DNA of 11,464 nucleotides from an uncultured Clostridia bacterium (GCA_947385505.1 CANDLP010000035.1:1-11464), one strand, 5' to 3'. Positions 1 to 6,236 are shown, counted from the first letter of the stretch. Numbers and translations are program-made. The notes: generated by a model from the sequence alone, not told the origin.

Positions 1-42
1 CGTCCGTGCACACTCTTTCCCTACACGACGCTCTTCCGATCT
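1..42 (+). other. Illumina sequencing adapter remnant (not genomic)
   Basis: Positions 10-42 match, base for base, the 33-nt end of the Illumina TruSeq read-1 (P5-side) adapter, from ACACTCTTTCCC to GCTCTTCCGATCT. The eight bases before it (2-9) sit where an i5 index lies in a dual-indexed library, and the C at position 1 would be the last base of the P5 arm; that part is inference. The rplC reading frame begins directly after the adapter. The contig therefore starts with untrimmed adapter, and no biology should be read from these bases. Confidence 0.97.
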
Positions 43-352
43 CGACGTTAAGGGCACCAGCAAGGGTAAGGGCTTCCAGGGCGCCATCAAACGTCACAAT
101 CAGCACAGACTTAAAGAAACCCACGGCTCTGGCCCTGTTGCAAGACAGGCGGGTTCCATGGGCGCCTGCTCCAGCCCTTCAAGAATTTTCAAGGGCAAGG
201 GAATGGCAGGACATATGGGCGCTGAAACCGTTACCGTCCAGAATCTGGTGGTAGTAAAGGTTGACGCGGAAAACAATCTTATCGCGATCAAAGGTGCGGT
301 TCCCGGTCCCAAGGGCGGACTTGTCTGCATCACCGACGCGGTTAAGGCTTAA
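43..352 (+). CDS. rplC: 50S ribosomal protein L3 (uL3), C-terminal half
   Basis: L3 is an early-assembling 23S rRNA-binding protein whose extension reaches toward the peptidyl-transferase centre. The 5' part is cut off by the adapter junction. The first whole codon is at 44, and 102 residues remain of a family length near 210. Visible family signatures are [13 protein letters not shown] at the start of the fragment, a [20 protein letters not shown] stretch, then [13 protein letters not shown] and the C-terminal [12 protein letters not shown] region. The Gln that PrmB methylates in the E. coli loop (GQNQTPG) is absent here (GACSSPS). The stop is TAA, and the rplD ribosome site follows directly. 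rpsJ and the rplC start lie outside the window. The identification is firm. Confidence 0.97.
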
Positions 353-368
353 GGGAGGAGGATTTATA

Positions 369-992
369 ATGGCAAAGGTATCGGTTTACGATATGAACGG
401 CAACGCAGTCTCCGAGCTTGAGCTTAACGACGCGGTATTCGGCATCGAGCCCAGCGAGTACGCTATGCACCAGGCGGTTGTAAACTATCTGGCTAATCAG
501 CGTCAGGGCACACAGTCCACTCTTACCAGAACAGAGGTAAGCGGCGGCGGAAGAAAGCCCTGGAGACAGAAAGGAACCGGTCACGCGAGACAGGGTTCCA
601 CCAGAAGCCCCCAGTGGCGTCACGGCGGTATCGCTCTCGGCCCCAAGCCCAGAAGCTACACCTATACGCTTAATAAAAAGGTAAAGAGACTTGCTCTCCT
701 TTCCGCTCTGTCCTCTAAGGTACAGGAAAATGAAATCGTTGTTGTTGACAGCATAAAGACCGACGGCTTCAAGACAAAGTCCATAGTTAATATGCTTAAG
801 GCGCTTAAGGTTGACGGAAAGGCTCTTATCGTGCTTGACACCGTTGACAAGCAGGTTATAAAGAGCGCCGCCAACATTCCCGGCGTTAAGACAACTCAGG
901 TAAATACTCTTAACGTGTACGATATCCTTAATTACAGTAAGTTTGTTGTAGTAAAGGACGCCGTAGCTAAGATCGAGGAGGTATATGCGTAA
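369..992 (+). CDS. rplD: 50S ribosomal protein L4 (uL4)
   Basis: L4 binds 23S rRNA and sends a long loop into the nascent-peptide exit tunnel. The 207-residue protein is of normal family length. The tunnel loop is clear at about residues 58-98, with [19 protein letters not shown] followed by [14 protein letters not shown]. The C-terminal globular part contains KALIVLD and the [18 protein letters not shown] segment. The start is the ATG at 369, seven bases after a strong GGGAGGAGG site (353-361); longer in-frame versions would run back into rplC. Its stop overlaps the rplW start by one base, so the two are probably translationally coupled. In E. coli L4 also represses its own operon, but nothing here shows that. 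Confidence 0.98.
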   Translation: MAKVSVYDMNGNAVSELELNDAVFGIEPSEYAMHQAVVNYLANQRQGTQSTLTRTEVSGGGRKPWRQKGTGHARQGSTRSPQWRHGGIALGPKPRSYTYTLNKKVKRLALLSALSSKVQENEIVVVDSIKTDGFKTKSIVNMLKALKVDGKALIVLDTVDKQVIKSAANIPGVKTTQVNTLNVYDILNYSKFVVVKDAVAKIEEVYA

Positions 993-1291
993 TGGAAAAA
1001 ACAGTACAGGACATCATTATCCGTCCCATTATCACAGAAGCTTCCATGGATGCGCTGGCTGACAGAAAGTATACCTTCAAGGTAGCCAAGACCGCCAATA
1101 AGATCGAGATCAAAAAGGCGGTAGAGCAGCTTTTCAAGGACGTAAAGGTTGAGAAAGTCAACACCATGAACGTTCGCGGAAGAAAGAAGAGAATGGGCAG
1201 AAACGAAGGCTATACCACCGCGTGGAAAAAGGCTATCGTTACTATAACACCCGATTCCAAAACCATCGAGTTCTTCGACGGCATGATTTAA
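992..1291 (+). CDS. rplW: 50S ribosomal protein L23 (uL23)
   Basis: L23 sits at the exit of the ribosomal tunnel and is the docking point for trigger factor, SRP and the Sec translocon. The 99-residue product has the N-terminal [10 protein letters not shown] motif (residues 9-18), whose Glu16 corresponds to the chaperone-docking acidic residue. It also has a [15 protein letters not shown] helix (34-48) and the long basic loop [13 protein letters not shown] (62-74), which reaches toward the tunnel. The ATG overlaps the rplD stop (TAATG), and its ribosome site GAGGAGG lies inside the rplD coding end. rplB follows 17 bases later. This is a standard family member with no anomalies. Confidence 0.98.
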   Translation: MEKTVQDIIIRPIITEASMDALADRKYTFKVAKTANKIEIKKAVEQLFKDVKVEKVNTMNVRGRKKRMGRNEGYTTAWKKAIVTITPDSKTIEFFDGMI

Positions 1292-1308
1292 GTAAGGAGT
1301 TGAATTAA

Positions 1309-2142
1309 ATGGCTATAAAAACCTATAAGCCCGTGACCCCCGGTCGCAGAGGCATGACTGTTATTGATTACAGCGGTTTGTCAAAGGTTGCTCCCGAAAA
1401 GAGTCTGCTTGAAACAATCAAGAAGCACTCGGGCCGCAACAGCTACGGCAGAATCACCGTAAGACACAAGGGCGGCGGAAACAGAAGGAAGTACAGAATA
1501 ATCGACTTCAAGAGAAATAAGCTGGGCATGGACGCCGAGGTTATGACCCTTGAATACGATCCCAACAGAACCGCTTTCATCGCTCTCGTTAAATACGAAG
1601 ACGGCGAGAAGAGATATATCATTGCTCCCGAAGGACTTAACGTGGGAGACAAAATAAGAGCGGGCGCCGACGCCGATATTAAGCCCGGCAACGCGCTTCC
1701 TATGGTGAACATTCCCGTAGGTACAGTTATCCACAACGTTGAGCTTCACCCCGGAAAGGGCGCGCAGCTTGTACGCTCCGCCGGCAATATGGCTCAGCTT
1801 ATGGCTAAGGAAAACGGCTACGCAATGGTAAGACTTCCCAGCGGCGAGCTTCGCAACGTTCCCGATAACTGCATGGCGACTATCGGCGTTGTTTCCAACG
1901 CGGATCACTCCAACGTAAATATCGGTAAAGCCGGCCGCACCCGTCACATGGGCATAAGACCCACTGTAAGAGGTTCCGTAATGAACCCCAACGACCACCC
2001 TCACGGCGGCGGCGAAGGCAAATCCCCCGTTGGACGTCCTGGCCCTGTTACTCCTTGGGGCAAGCCCGCTATGGGTTACAAGACCCGCAAGACAAAGAAC
2101 AGCACCGACAAGTTCATTGTCAAGAGGAGAAACGGCAAGTAA
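1309..2142 (+). CDS. rplB: 50S ribosomal protein L2 (uL2)
   Basis: L2 is needed for subunit joining and the integrity of the peptidyl-transferase region. The 277-residue protein has the usual length and layout. It has an N-terminal basic arm ([12 protein letters not shown]), an RNA-binding OB-fold around residues 50-120 ([17 protein letters not shown]), and an SH3-like domain ([17 protein letters not shown], about 140-200). The C-terminal extension has the hallmark [13 protein letters not shown] (residues 225-237), which contains the conserved histidine equivalent to E. coli His229. The ribosome site AAGGAG precedes the ATG. In most S10 operons rpsS follows within a few bases; here a 221-bp non-coding stretch intervenes. 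Confidence 0.98.
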   Translation: MAIKTYKPVTPGRRGMTVIDYSGLSKVAPEKSLLETIKKHSGRNSYGRITVRHKGGGNRRKYRIIDFKRNKLGMDAEVMTLEYDPNRTAFIALVKYEDGEKRYIIAPEGLNVGDKIRAGADADIKPGNALPMVNIPVGTVIHNVELHPGKGAQLVRSAGNMAQLMAKENGYAMVRLPSGELRNVPDNCMATIGVVSNADHSNVNIGKAGRTRHMGIRPTVRGSVMNPNDHPHGGGEGKSPVGRPGPVTPWGKPAMGYKTRKTKNSTDKFIVKRRNGK

Positions 2143-2247
2143 GCCTAATAATCAAAATAAATTTAATAATACCGCAATTGTTAATAAGCGCTTGTCAGCG
2201 GTTATCCGCATTATAGGAGCAAGCGTAAGCCGAAAAGTCGTTTTTGA

Positions 2248-2270
2248 GAAATTTTGTGAAGCAAAATTTC
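2248..2270. repeat. 9-bp inverted repeat, GAAATTTTG / CAAAATTTC
   Basis: Perfect 9-bp arms (2248-2256 and 2262-2270) flank a 5-base loop, TGAAG. The stem is A/T-rich and has no following T-run, so it is not a typical terminator. It lies in the rplB-rpsS gap, 36 bases before the stronger 12-bp hairpin. Confidence 0.8.
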
Positions 2271-2306
2271 GGTCGCCTTTACTAAAAAGCGGAAAGCGAA
2301 ACAGGC

Positions 2307-2333
2307 GTACTTTGCCGCAGAGCGGCAAAGTAC
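2307..2333. repeat. Perfect 12-bp hairpin before rpsS
   Basis: Arms GTACTTTGCCGC (2307-2318) and GCGGCAAAGTAC (2322-2333) are perfectly complementary around a 3-base loop, AGA. In RNA this is a very stable stem ending 30 bases before the rpsS ATG. There is no U-tract on either side, so it does not look like an intrinsic terminator. It could be an mRNA-stability stem, a protein-binding site, or half of a mobile palindromic repeat. Confidence 0.85.
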
Positions 2334-2363
2334 TTAACTTGCAATTGAAAGGATAAAAAATAT

Positions 2364-2639
2364 ATGAGCAGAAGCATTAAGAAGGGACCATACGTGCAGG
2401 AAGCGCTCTACAAGAGAGTGCTTGCCATGAACGAGTCCGGCGAGAAGAAGGTTCTTAAGACCTGGAGCCGTTCAAGCACTATTTTCCCCGATTTCGTAGG
2501 ACACACATTCGCAGTACACGACGGCAGAAAACACATTCCCGTTTATGTTACCGAGGATATGGTAGGTCATAAGCTGGGCGAATTTGCTCCCACAAGAACC
2601 TTTAAAGGTCACGTAGGCAGCAAGACCACTAAGAAGTAA
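2364..2639 (+). CDS. rpsS: 30S ribosomal protein S19 (uS19)
   Basis: S19 lies in the head of the small subunit and contacts the A-site finger bridge. The 91-residue product has the standard [10 protein letters not shown] start, the [20 protein letters not shown] core (residues 32-51) with [11 protein letters not shown], and the C-terminal [12 protein letters not shown] motif. The start is ATG at 2364. Its ribosome site is the weaker GAAAGGA (2347-2353), about ten bases upstream, and it is unusual in lying just after the long structured gap rather than next to rplB. The gap to rplV is 13 bp. The family assignment is certain. Confidence 0.98.
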   Translation: MSRSIKKGPYVQEALYKRVLAMNESGEKKVLKTWSRSSTIFPDFVGHTFAVHDGRKHIPVYVTEDMVGHKLGEFAPTRTFKGHVGSKTTKK

Positions 2640-2652
2640 GGAGGAGTAACGT

Positions 2653-2988
2653 ATGGAGGCAAGAGCAGAACTCAAACACGTTCGTATTTCGCCCCGCAAG
2701 GTGAAGATCGTGCTTGATCTTATTAGAAACAAGCCCTGCGACGTGGCTATGGCTACGTTAAAGCTGACGCCCAAGGCAGCCAGCGAGCCGCTTATGAAGC
2801 TTCTCAAGTCCGCTATGGCCAATGCGGAGAACAACCACAACATGGACGTCGGAAGCTGCTACGTTTCCGAGTGCTGGTGCGGAGAGGGTGTTACTCTTAA
2901 GAGAATAAGACCCGCCGCGAAGGGAAGCGCTCACCGCATATTAAAAAGAACATCCAACATTGTTTTGGTTGTCAAGGAAGCAGAATAA
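2653..2988 (+). CDS. rplV: 50S ribosomal protein L22 (uL22)
   Basis: L22 binds all six 23S domains, and its beta-hairpin lines the tunnel near the macrolide site. The 111-residue protein has the N-terminal HVRISPRKVKIVLDLIRNK core, the KLLKSAMANAENNHNMD helix, and a C-terminal beta-hairpin region GEGVTLKRIRPAAKGSAHRI followed by KRTSNIVLVV. The hairpin lead-in ECWCGEG carries two cysteines, where many homologues have a DEGPT-type sequence. The ATG at 2653 follows AAGGAGGAG at the rpsS stop. rpsC starts 12 bp downstream. I see no truncation or frameshift. Confidence 0.97.
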   Translation: MEARAELKHVRISPRKVKIVLDLIRNKPCDVAMATLKLTPKAASEPLMKLLKSAMANAENNHNMDVGSCYVSECWCGEGVTLKRIRPAAKGSAHRILKRTSNIVLVVKEAE

Positions 2989-3000
2989 GGGAGGATAACA

Positions 3001-3798
3001 ATGGGACAAAAGGTTAATCCACACGGTCTTAGAGTGGGTGTTATCAAGGATTGGGATTCTCGCTGGTATGCGGGCAAGGCAACCTTCGGCGACACATTGG
3101 TTGAAGACTTTAAGATCCGTGAGTATTTAAAGAAAAAGCTTTACAAAGCCGGCATTCCCGATATCGAGATCGAGCGTGACGCCGCAAGAGTAAAGATTCA
3201 CATTCACTGCGCACAGCCCGGAATGGTTATCGGCCAAAAGGGCGCGGAGATTGAAAAGCTCAGAACCGAGCTTGAAAAGATGACAAACGGCAAGCCCGTA
3301 AACATCAATATCATTGAGGTAAAGAACCGTGATATGAACGCGCAGCTTATCGCCGAGAACATCGCTTCTCAGCTTGAAGGCCGCGTAAGCTTCAGAAGAG
3401 CAATGAAGACCTGTATCGGACGCACCATGAAGTGCGGCGCCAAGGGAATCAAGACTCAGGTAAGCGGAAGACTCGGCGGCGCTGAAATCGCCCGTACCGA
3501 GAGCTATCACGAGGGTACCATTCCCCTTCAGACCCTTCGCGCCGACATTGACTACGGCGTAGCAAGAGCCAGCACCACCTACGGCATTATCGGCGTTAAG
3601 GTTTGGCTGTATAAGGGCGAGGTCCTCAAGGGCGAGATCGGCAAGGAAAAGAAGACCGAAAAGCCCGCAAGAAGAGCCAGAGACAACCGCGATAACCGCG
3701 ACAGAGGCGACCGTGCCAACCGCGGAGACCGCAGCAACCGCGGCGAAAGAAGAAATTTCGCCCCCAGAGCAGAGAAAAAAGAAGGAGGTAACGACTAA
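3001..3798 (+). CDS. rpsC: 30S ribosomal protein S3 (uS3) with an Arg/Asp/Asn/Gly repeat tail
   Basis: S3 forms part of the mRNA entry tunnel of the small subunit and contributes to mRNA unwinding. Residues 1-210 are the conserved body: [13 protein letters not shown], a KH domain with the GxxG loop at G78-Q79-K80-G81, and the C-terminal domain [35 protein letters not shown]. The remainder is a long, probably disordered tail. Residues 228-251 are roughly three-residue units ([24 protein letters not shown]) encoded by imperfect 9-nt repeats at 3682-3753, and the end is acidic/basic (EKKEGGND). At 265 residues it is longer than E. coli S3 (233) or B. subtilis S3 (218). The stop overlaps the rplP ATG by one base, and the tail end encodes the rplP ribosome site GAAGGAGG. 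Confidence 0.97.
   Translation: MGQKVNPHGLRVGVIKDWDSRWYAGKATFGDTLVEDFKIREYLKKKLYKAGIPDIEIERDAARVKIHIHCAQPGMVIGQKGAEIEKLRTELEKMTNGKPVNINIIEVKNRDMNAQLIAENIASQLEGRVSFRRAMKTCIGRTMKCGAKGIKTQVSGRLGGAEIARTESYHEGTIPLQTLRADIDYGVARASTTYGIIGVKVWLYKGEVLKGEIGKEKKTEKPARRARDNRDNRDRGDRANRGDRSNRGERRNFAPRAEKKEGGND
3682..3753 (+). repeat. Imperfect 9-nt tandem repeats in the rpsC tail
   Basis: The stretch is built from related 9-nt units such as GACAACCGC, GATAACCGC, GACCGCAGC and AACCGCGGC. They encode tripeptides of the form D/N-R/N-G/R (residues 228-251 of S3). The units are in frame with the gene, so gain or loss of copies would change only the tail length. Repeats of this type can grow or shrink by slippage. 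Confidence 0.75.
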
Positions 3799-4220
3799 TG
3801 CTGCTTCCTAAGAGAGTAAAGCACCGCAGAGTGCAGAGAGGCCGCATGACCGGTAAGGCAACACGCGGCAACGTAGTATGCTACGGCGACTACGGCTTGC
3901 AGGCTTTGGAGCCCGCATGGATCACCAGCAACCAGATCGAGGCGGCCCGTATCGCCATGACCCGTTACATTAAGCGTGGCGGTCAGGTCTGGATCAAGAT
4001 ATTCCCCGATATGCCCGTAACCAAGAAGCCTATGGGCACCCGTATGGGTTCCGGTAAAGGCGCTCCCGAATATTGGGTAGCGGTTGTAAAGCCCGGAAGA
4101 GTAATGTTTGAGATTGCGGGAGTAAGCGAAGAAGTGGCGAGAGAAGCTATGCGTCTTGCCATGCACAAGCTGCCTATCAAGTGCAAGTTTGTCAGGAAAG
4201 AAGAAGGAGGCGAGCAGTAA
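3798..4220 (+). CDS. rplP: 50S ribosomal protein L16 (uL16)
   Basis: L16 sits next to the A-site tRNA and the peptidyl-transferase centre and is incorporated late in assembly. The 140-residue protein begins [20 protein letters not shown] and carries the conserved [20 protein letters not shown] segment (residues 76-95), which contains the tRNA-facing arginine loop, then [10 protein letters not shown]. The C-terminal helix is [13 protein letters not shown]. The start overlaps the rpsC stop and the end overlaps the rpmC start, each by one base (TAATG). The three genes are therefore probably translated as a coupled unit. Confidence 0.98.
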   Translation: MLLPKRVKHRRVQRGRMTGKATRGNVVCYGDYGLQALEPAWITSNQIEAARIAMTRYIKRGGQVWIKIFPDMPVTKKPMGTRMGSGKGAPEYWVAVVKPGRVMFEIAGVSEEVAREAMRLAMHKLPIKCKFVRKEEGGEQ

Positions 4221-4423
4221 TGAAGGCTACCAAGGAAATCAGAGAGCTGAGCGAGGCGGAGCTTAACACAAGAGAAACCGAGCTTAAACAGGAACTGTTC
4301 AACCTCCGTTTTCAGCTTGCTGTAAACCGTCTTGAAAATCCCATGAGGATCAAAGCGGTTAAGAAAGAAATCGCAGTTGTCAAAACGATTCGCCGCCAGC
4401 GCGAAATCGAAGCGAATAAGTGA
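4220..4423 (+). CDS. rpmC: 50S ribosomal protein L29 (uL29)
   Basis: L29 is a small helical-hairpin protein beside L23 at the tunnel exit. The 67-residue product has the usual two long helices: [20 protein letters not shown], then the family signature [20 protein letters not shown] (residues 25-44), then a basic second helix [18 protein letters not shown] chose the ATG at 4220, which overlaps the rplP stop and has AAGAAGGAGG just upstream (4201-4210); an earlier in-frame ATG within rplP would give an extension foreign to the family. The stop is TGA, followed by the rpsQ ribosome site. Confidence 0.97.
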   Translation: MKATKEIRELSEAELNTRETELKQELFNLRFQLAVNRLENPMRIKAVKKEIAVVKTIRRQREIEANK

Positions 4424-4424
4424 G

Positions 4425-4432
4425 AGGGGAGG
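4425..4432 (+). promoter_or_regulatory. Ribosome binding site that sets the rpsQ TTG start
   Basis: AGGGGAGG lies eight bases before the TTG at 4441, an ideal spacing. It rules out the longer frame opening with GTG at 4420, because that would place the ribosome site inside the coding region. Confidence 0.85.
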
Positions 4433-4440
4433 AACGAACT

Positions 4441-4701
4441 TTGGAAAACACAAGAAACCTCAGAAAAACAAGAGTTGGCGTTGTAGTAAGCAACAAAATG
4501 GACAAAACCATCGTTGTGGCATTGAAGGACAATGTTCGCCACCCCTTGTACAAAAAGATCATCAAGCGCACCATTAAGCTTAAAGCTCACGATGAGGAAA
4601 ATACCTGCAACGTAGGCGATAAGGTAAAGATTATGGAAACAAGACCTCTTTCCAAGGACAAGAGATGGAGACTTGTTGAAGTGCTTGAAAGAAGCAAGTA
4701 A
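4441..4701 (+). CDS. rpsQ: 30S ribosomal protein S17 (uS17), TTG start
   Basis: S17 is a primary 16S rRNA-binding protein with an OB-fold. From the TTG at 4441 the product is 86 residues, the normal length. It reads [28 protein letters not shown], where [14 protein letters not shown] is the family signature, followed by [46 protein letters not shown]. No ATG lies near the expected N-terminus. The AGGGGAGG site supports TTG, and a GTG start seven codons earlier would add residues not seen in homologues. This ends the S10-type block; rplN follows 21 bp later. Confidence 0.96.
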   Translation: MENTRNLRKTRVGVVVSNKMDKTIVVALKDNVRHPLYKKIIKRTIKLKAHDEENTCNVGDKVKIMETRPLSKDKRWRLVEVLERSK

Positions 4702-4722
4702 TAACGGAAGGAGTAAAAACCA

Positions 4723-5091
4723 ATGATACAAATGCAGACACGCCTTAAAGTGGCTGACAACACAGGAGCGAAAGAGCTTATGTGTATCAGAGTGTTAGGC
4801 GGCACACGCAGAAAGTACGCCAATATCGGCGACGTAGTTGTGGCTTCCGTTAAAAAAGCAGCTCCCGGAGGCACGGTAAAGAAGGGTGACGTTGTAAAAT
4901 GCGTTATCGTTCGCAGCGCCACAGGCGTAAGACGTGACGACGGCACTTATATTCGTTTTGACGAAAACGCGGCTGTTTTGATCAAGGAAGACAAGAACCC
5001 CAGAGGAACCCGTATTTTCGGACCTGTGGCCAGAGAGCTTCGTGACAAGGAATACATGAAGATCCTGTCCCTTGCTCCCGAAGTACTTTAA
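4723..5091 (+). CDS. rplN: 50S ribosomal protein L14 (uL14)
   Basis: L14 helps form intersubunit bridges and is the landing site of the silencing factor RsfS. The 122-residue protein is colinear with the family: [56 protein letters not shown], then [26 protein letters not shown], ending LSLAPEVL. The ATG at 4723 follows GGAAGGAG (4706-4713). In E. coli rplN begins a separate spc operon. Here only 21 bp separate it from rpsQ, with no terminator or promoter visible, so transcription appears to run through from the S10 block. Confidence 0.98.
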   Translation: MIQMQTRLKVADNTGAKELMCIRVLGGTRRKYANIGDVVVASVKKAAPGGTVKKGDVVKCVIVRSATGVRRDDGTYIRFDENAAVLIKEDKNPRGTRIFGPVARELRDKEYMKILSLAPEVL

Positions 5092-5103
5092 GGAGGAGCA
5101 GGA

Positions 5104-5418
5104 ATGAACACTTTACACGTTAAAAAAGGCGACGAGGTAATGATTATTTCCGGCAAAGACAAGGGCAAAAAGGGTAAGGTGCTGGAAGTTTCCCCCTCCG
5201 AGGGCAAGGTAATCGTTGAGGGCAGAAACATGGTTACAAAGCATGTTAAGCCCAGAAGACAGGGCGAGCTGGGCGGAATAGTAAAGGCCGAAGGCCCCCT
5301 TTACGCCTGCAAGGTTATGCCCGTTTGCCCTAAGTGCAATAAGGCTACCAGAGTCGGACACAAGATCGAAGGCGACAAAAAGGTAAGAGTTTGCAAACAC
5401 TGCGGCGCACAGCTTTAA
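5104..5418 (+). CDS. rplX: 50S ribosomal protein L24 (uL24) with four-cysteine C-terminus
   Basis: L24 is an assembly-initiating 23S binder near the tunnel exit. The 104-residue protein has an N-terminal KOW domain ([20 protein letters not shown], residues 7-26) and the [13 protein letters not shown] motif. Its C-terminal third has C75-P-K-C78 and C97-K-H-C100, a CxxC-x18-CxxC pattern that could bind one zinc ion. The well-studied E. coli and B. subtilis proteins lack these cysteines, so zinc binding is inferred from the pattern. The start ATG at 5104 follows AAGGAGGAG. The next gene is 250 bp away, the largest gap in the window. Confidence 0.97.
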   Translation: MNTLHVKKGDEVMIISGKDKGKKGKVLEVSPSEGKVIVEGRNMVTKHVKPRRQGELGGIVKAEGPLYACKVMPVCPKCNKATRVGHKIEGDKKVRVCKHCGAQL

Positions 5419-5471
5419 TGTGCCGACAGCAATCCGAAAAAAGAGCGGCGGAGCCGTATATGTCTTTTTCG

Positions 5472-5498
5472 CTTCCTTTTTGCACTGCAAAAAGGAAG
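5472..5498. repeat. 13-bp palindrome, CTTCCTTTTTGCA / TGCAAAAAGGAAG
   Basis: Perfect arms (5472-5484 and 5486-5498) are separated by one base, so the folded RNA would have about 11-12 pairs with a tiny loop. The stem lacks a trailing T-run. Five bases separate it from the GC-rich stem at 5504-5522. This tandem of one A/T-rich and one G/C-rich palindrome resembles intergenic repeat elements rather than a terminator. Confidence 0.8.
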
Positions 5499-5503
5499 TA
5501 GGG

Positions 5504-5522
5504 TTCGGGGCAAAGCCCCGAA
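5504..5522. repeat. GC-rich hairpin, TTCGGGGC-AAA-GCCCCGAA
   Basis: Perfect 8-bp arms (5504-5511 and 5515-5522) surround an AAA loop; a G-U pair (5503/5523) extends the stem in RNA. It is followed by TACACAAC, not a T-run, so an intrinsic terminator is unlikely on either strand. Confidence 0.8.
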
Positions 5523-5555
5523 TACACAACGCAGCAGTATAAATAAACCTTACGG

Positions 5556-5584
5556 TTAACAAGCAGCGTGTGGATTGCTATAAA
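5556..5584 (+). promoter_or_regulatory. Predicted sigma-A-type promoter for rplE onward
   Basis: A -35 box TTAACA (5556-5561; five of six bases as in TTGACA) and a -10 box TATAAA (5579-5584; five of six as in TATAAT) are separated by exactly 17 bp. The start of transcription would fall near 5591, giving a leader of about 78 nt before the rplE ATG, with a hairpin and a good ribosome site in it. It would add transcription to the second half of the spc block. This is a pattern match only. Confidence 0.55.
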
Positions 5585-5610
5585 AAACGCAGATTCTTGA
5601 AATAAACTCA

Positions 5611-5648
5611 GGTGAAAGGGCAGGATAAGGTAACTTCCTGCTGTCACC
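5611..5648 (+). promoter_or_regulatory. Leader hairpin just before the rplE ribosome site
   Basis: GGTGA (5611-5615) pairs with TCACC (5644-5648), and GCAGGA (5620-5625) pairs with TCCTGC (5636-5641), giving a two-part stem with an asymmetric internal loop and a 10-base top loop. It ends six bases before the AAGGAG at 5655-5660. In E. coli, S8 represses the spc operon by binding an mRNA stem at the rplE start, so the position is suggestive, but I could not match the S8-binding core by eye. Confidence 0.45.
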
Positions 5649-5668
5649 CGCAGTAAGGAGAAAAAATT

Positions 5669-6208
5669 ATGTCAACAATGAAAACCTACTATAAGGAAAA
5701 CGTTGCTCCCGCTCTGTTCAAGAAGTTCGGCTATAAGAGCGTAATGCAGATTCCGAAGCTTGACAAGATCGTTGTAAACGTAGCCTGCGGCGAAGCCAAG
5801 GACGACCATAAAAAGGTTGACGCCATTATGGCTGATCTTTCCGCGATAACAGGTCAGAAGCCCGTTATCTGTAAGGCTAAAAAGGCTATCGCCAACTTCA
5901 AGCTCCGCGAGGGCAACATAATCGGCGTGAAGGTAACGCTGAGAGGCGAGGCAATGTACGAATTCCTCGACCGTTTCTTCAATGTGGCGCTCCCTCGTGT
6001 ACGTGACTTCAGAGGCATAAATCCCAACAGCTTCGACGGAAGAGGAAACTACAGCGTAGGCGTTAAAGAACAGCTTATTTTCCCTGAAATTGATTACGAA
6101 AAAATTGATCAGATCCGCGGAATGGACATCAATTTCGTAACCACCGCCAAAACGGACGAGGAAGCGAGAGAGCTGCTGTCCCTTATGGGCGCGCCCTTCT
6201 CTAAGTAA
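5669..6208 (+). CDS. rplE: 50S ribosomal protein L5 (uL5)
   Basis: L5 joins 5S rRNA and L18 in the central protuberance and contacts P-site tRNA. The protein is 179 residues, equal to the E. coli length. It contains [17 protein letters not shown] near the N-terminus, [23 protein letters not shown], the signature [20 protein letters not shown], and [20 protein letters not shown] with a C-terminal [15 protein letters not shown]. The ATG at 5669 has AAGGAG eight bases before it; a second ATG three codons on is less well spaced. It follows the promoter-bearing gap and begins a second transcription block with rpsN. Confidence 0.98.
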   Translation: MSTMKTYYKENVAPALFKKFGYKSVMQIPKLDKIVVNVACGEAKDDHKKVDAIMADLSAITGQKPVICKAKKAIANFKLREGNIIGVKVTLRGEAMYEFLDRFFNVALPRVRDFRGINPNSFDGRGNYSVGVKEQLIFPEIDYEKIDQIRGMDINFVTTAKTDEEARELLSLMGAPFSK

Positions 6209-6236
6209 CCGAAAGGTATTGAAAGGAAGCTTATAA

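Larger units (their letters stand above)
2143..2363 (+). other. 221-bp structured gap between rplB and rpsS
   Basis: No credible gene lies in this stretch: the open frames crossing it are tails of other frames and lack ribosome sites. The left end is A/T-rich. From about 2186 it holds a run of potential hairpins: the palindrome AAGCGCTT (2186-2193), GCGG-TTAT-CCGC (2198-2209), a 9-bp A/T stem (2248-2270), CGCCT/AGGCG (2274-2278 with 2303-2307), and a perfect 12-bp stem (2307-2333). The 7-mer GCAATTG occurs on both sides (2174-2180 and 2341-2347) and could be a target-site duplication or chance. I found no convincing promoter here. It may be an inserted palindromic repeat element or a regulatory mRNA segment. 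Confidence 0.6.
5419..5668 (+). other. 250-bp palindrome-rich gap with promoter between rplX and rplE
   Basis: No gene is supported here. From left to right it holds an 8-bp inverted pair AGCAATCC (5428-5435) / GGATTGCT (5572-5579) enclosing about 150 bp. Inside are a nested A/G stem (5438-5444 with 5463-5469) around a CGGC-GGA-GCCG hairpin (5446-5456), a 13-bp palindrome (5472-5498) and an 8-bp GC stem (5504-5522). At the right edge lies a promoter-like TTAACA-N17-TATAAA, then a leader hairpin and the rplE ribosome site. No stem is followed by a T-run. The arrangement suggests an inserted palindromic element with a promoter at its right side; homology to a known element cannot be judged from the sequence alone. 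Confidence 0.65.

Noticed and set aside
1..254. Small plus-strand frame starting within the first bases
   Set aside because: Its start lies in adapter sequence, and the rest is an alternate frame of rplC.
1381..2004. Long open frame on the minus strand opposite rplB (207 codons)
   Set aside because: It lies wholly antisense to an unmistakable L2 gene, has no ribosome site, and its composition mirrors the codon bias of the real gene.
2178..2207. Promoter-like TTGTTA in the rplB-rpsS gap
   Set aside because: No acceptable -10 box lies 16-18 bp downstream; the best is GTTATC.
2030..2356. Plus-strand open frame covering the rplB end and the 221-bp gap (108 codons)
   Set aside because: Its first third is an alternate frame of rplB. 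The rest reads through hairpins, with no ribosome site and a low-complexity basic product.
3682..3753. CRISPR-like or intergenic repeat array
   Set aside because: The repeats are 9 nt, without spacers, in frame, and encode the S3 tail.
5472..5522. Tandem strong stems as intrinsic terminators after rplX
   Set aside because: Neither stem is followed by a T-run on either strand, so the defining terminator feature is missing.
5345..5647. Minus-strand open frame across the rplX-rplE gap (100 codons)
   Set aside because: It runs through the palindromes and the end of rplX, has no recognisable domain or ribosome site, and is best explained as chance.
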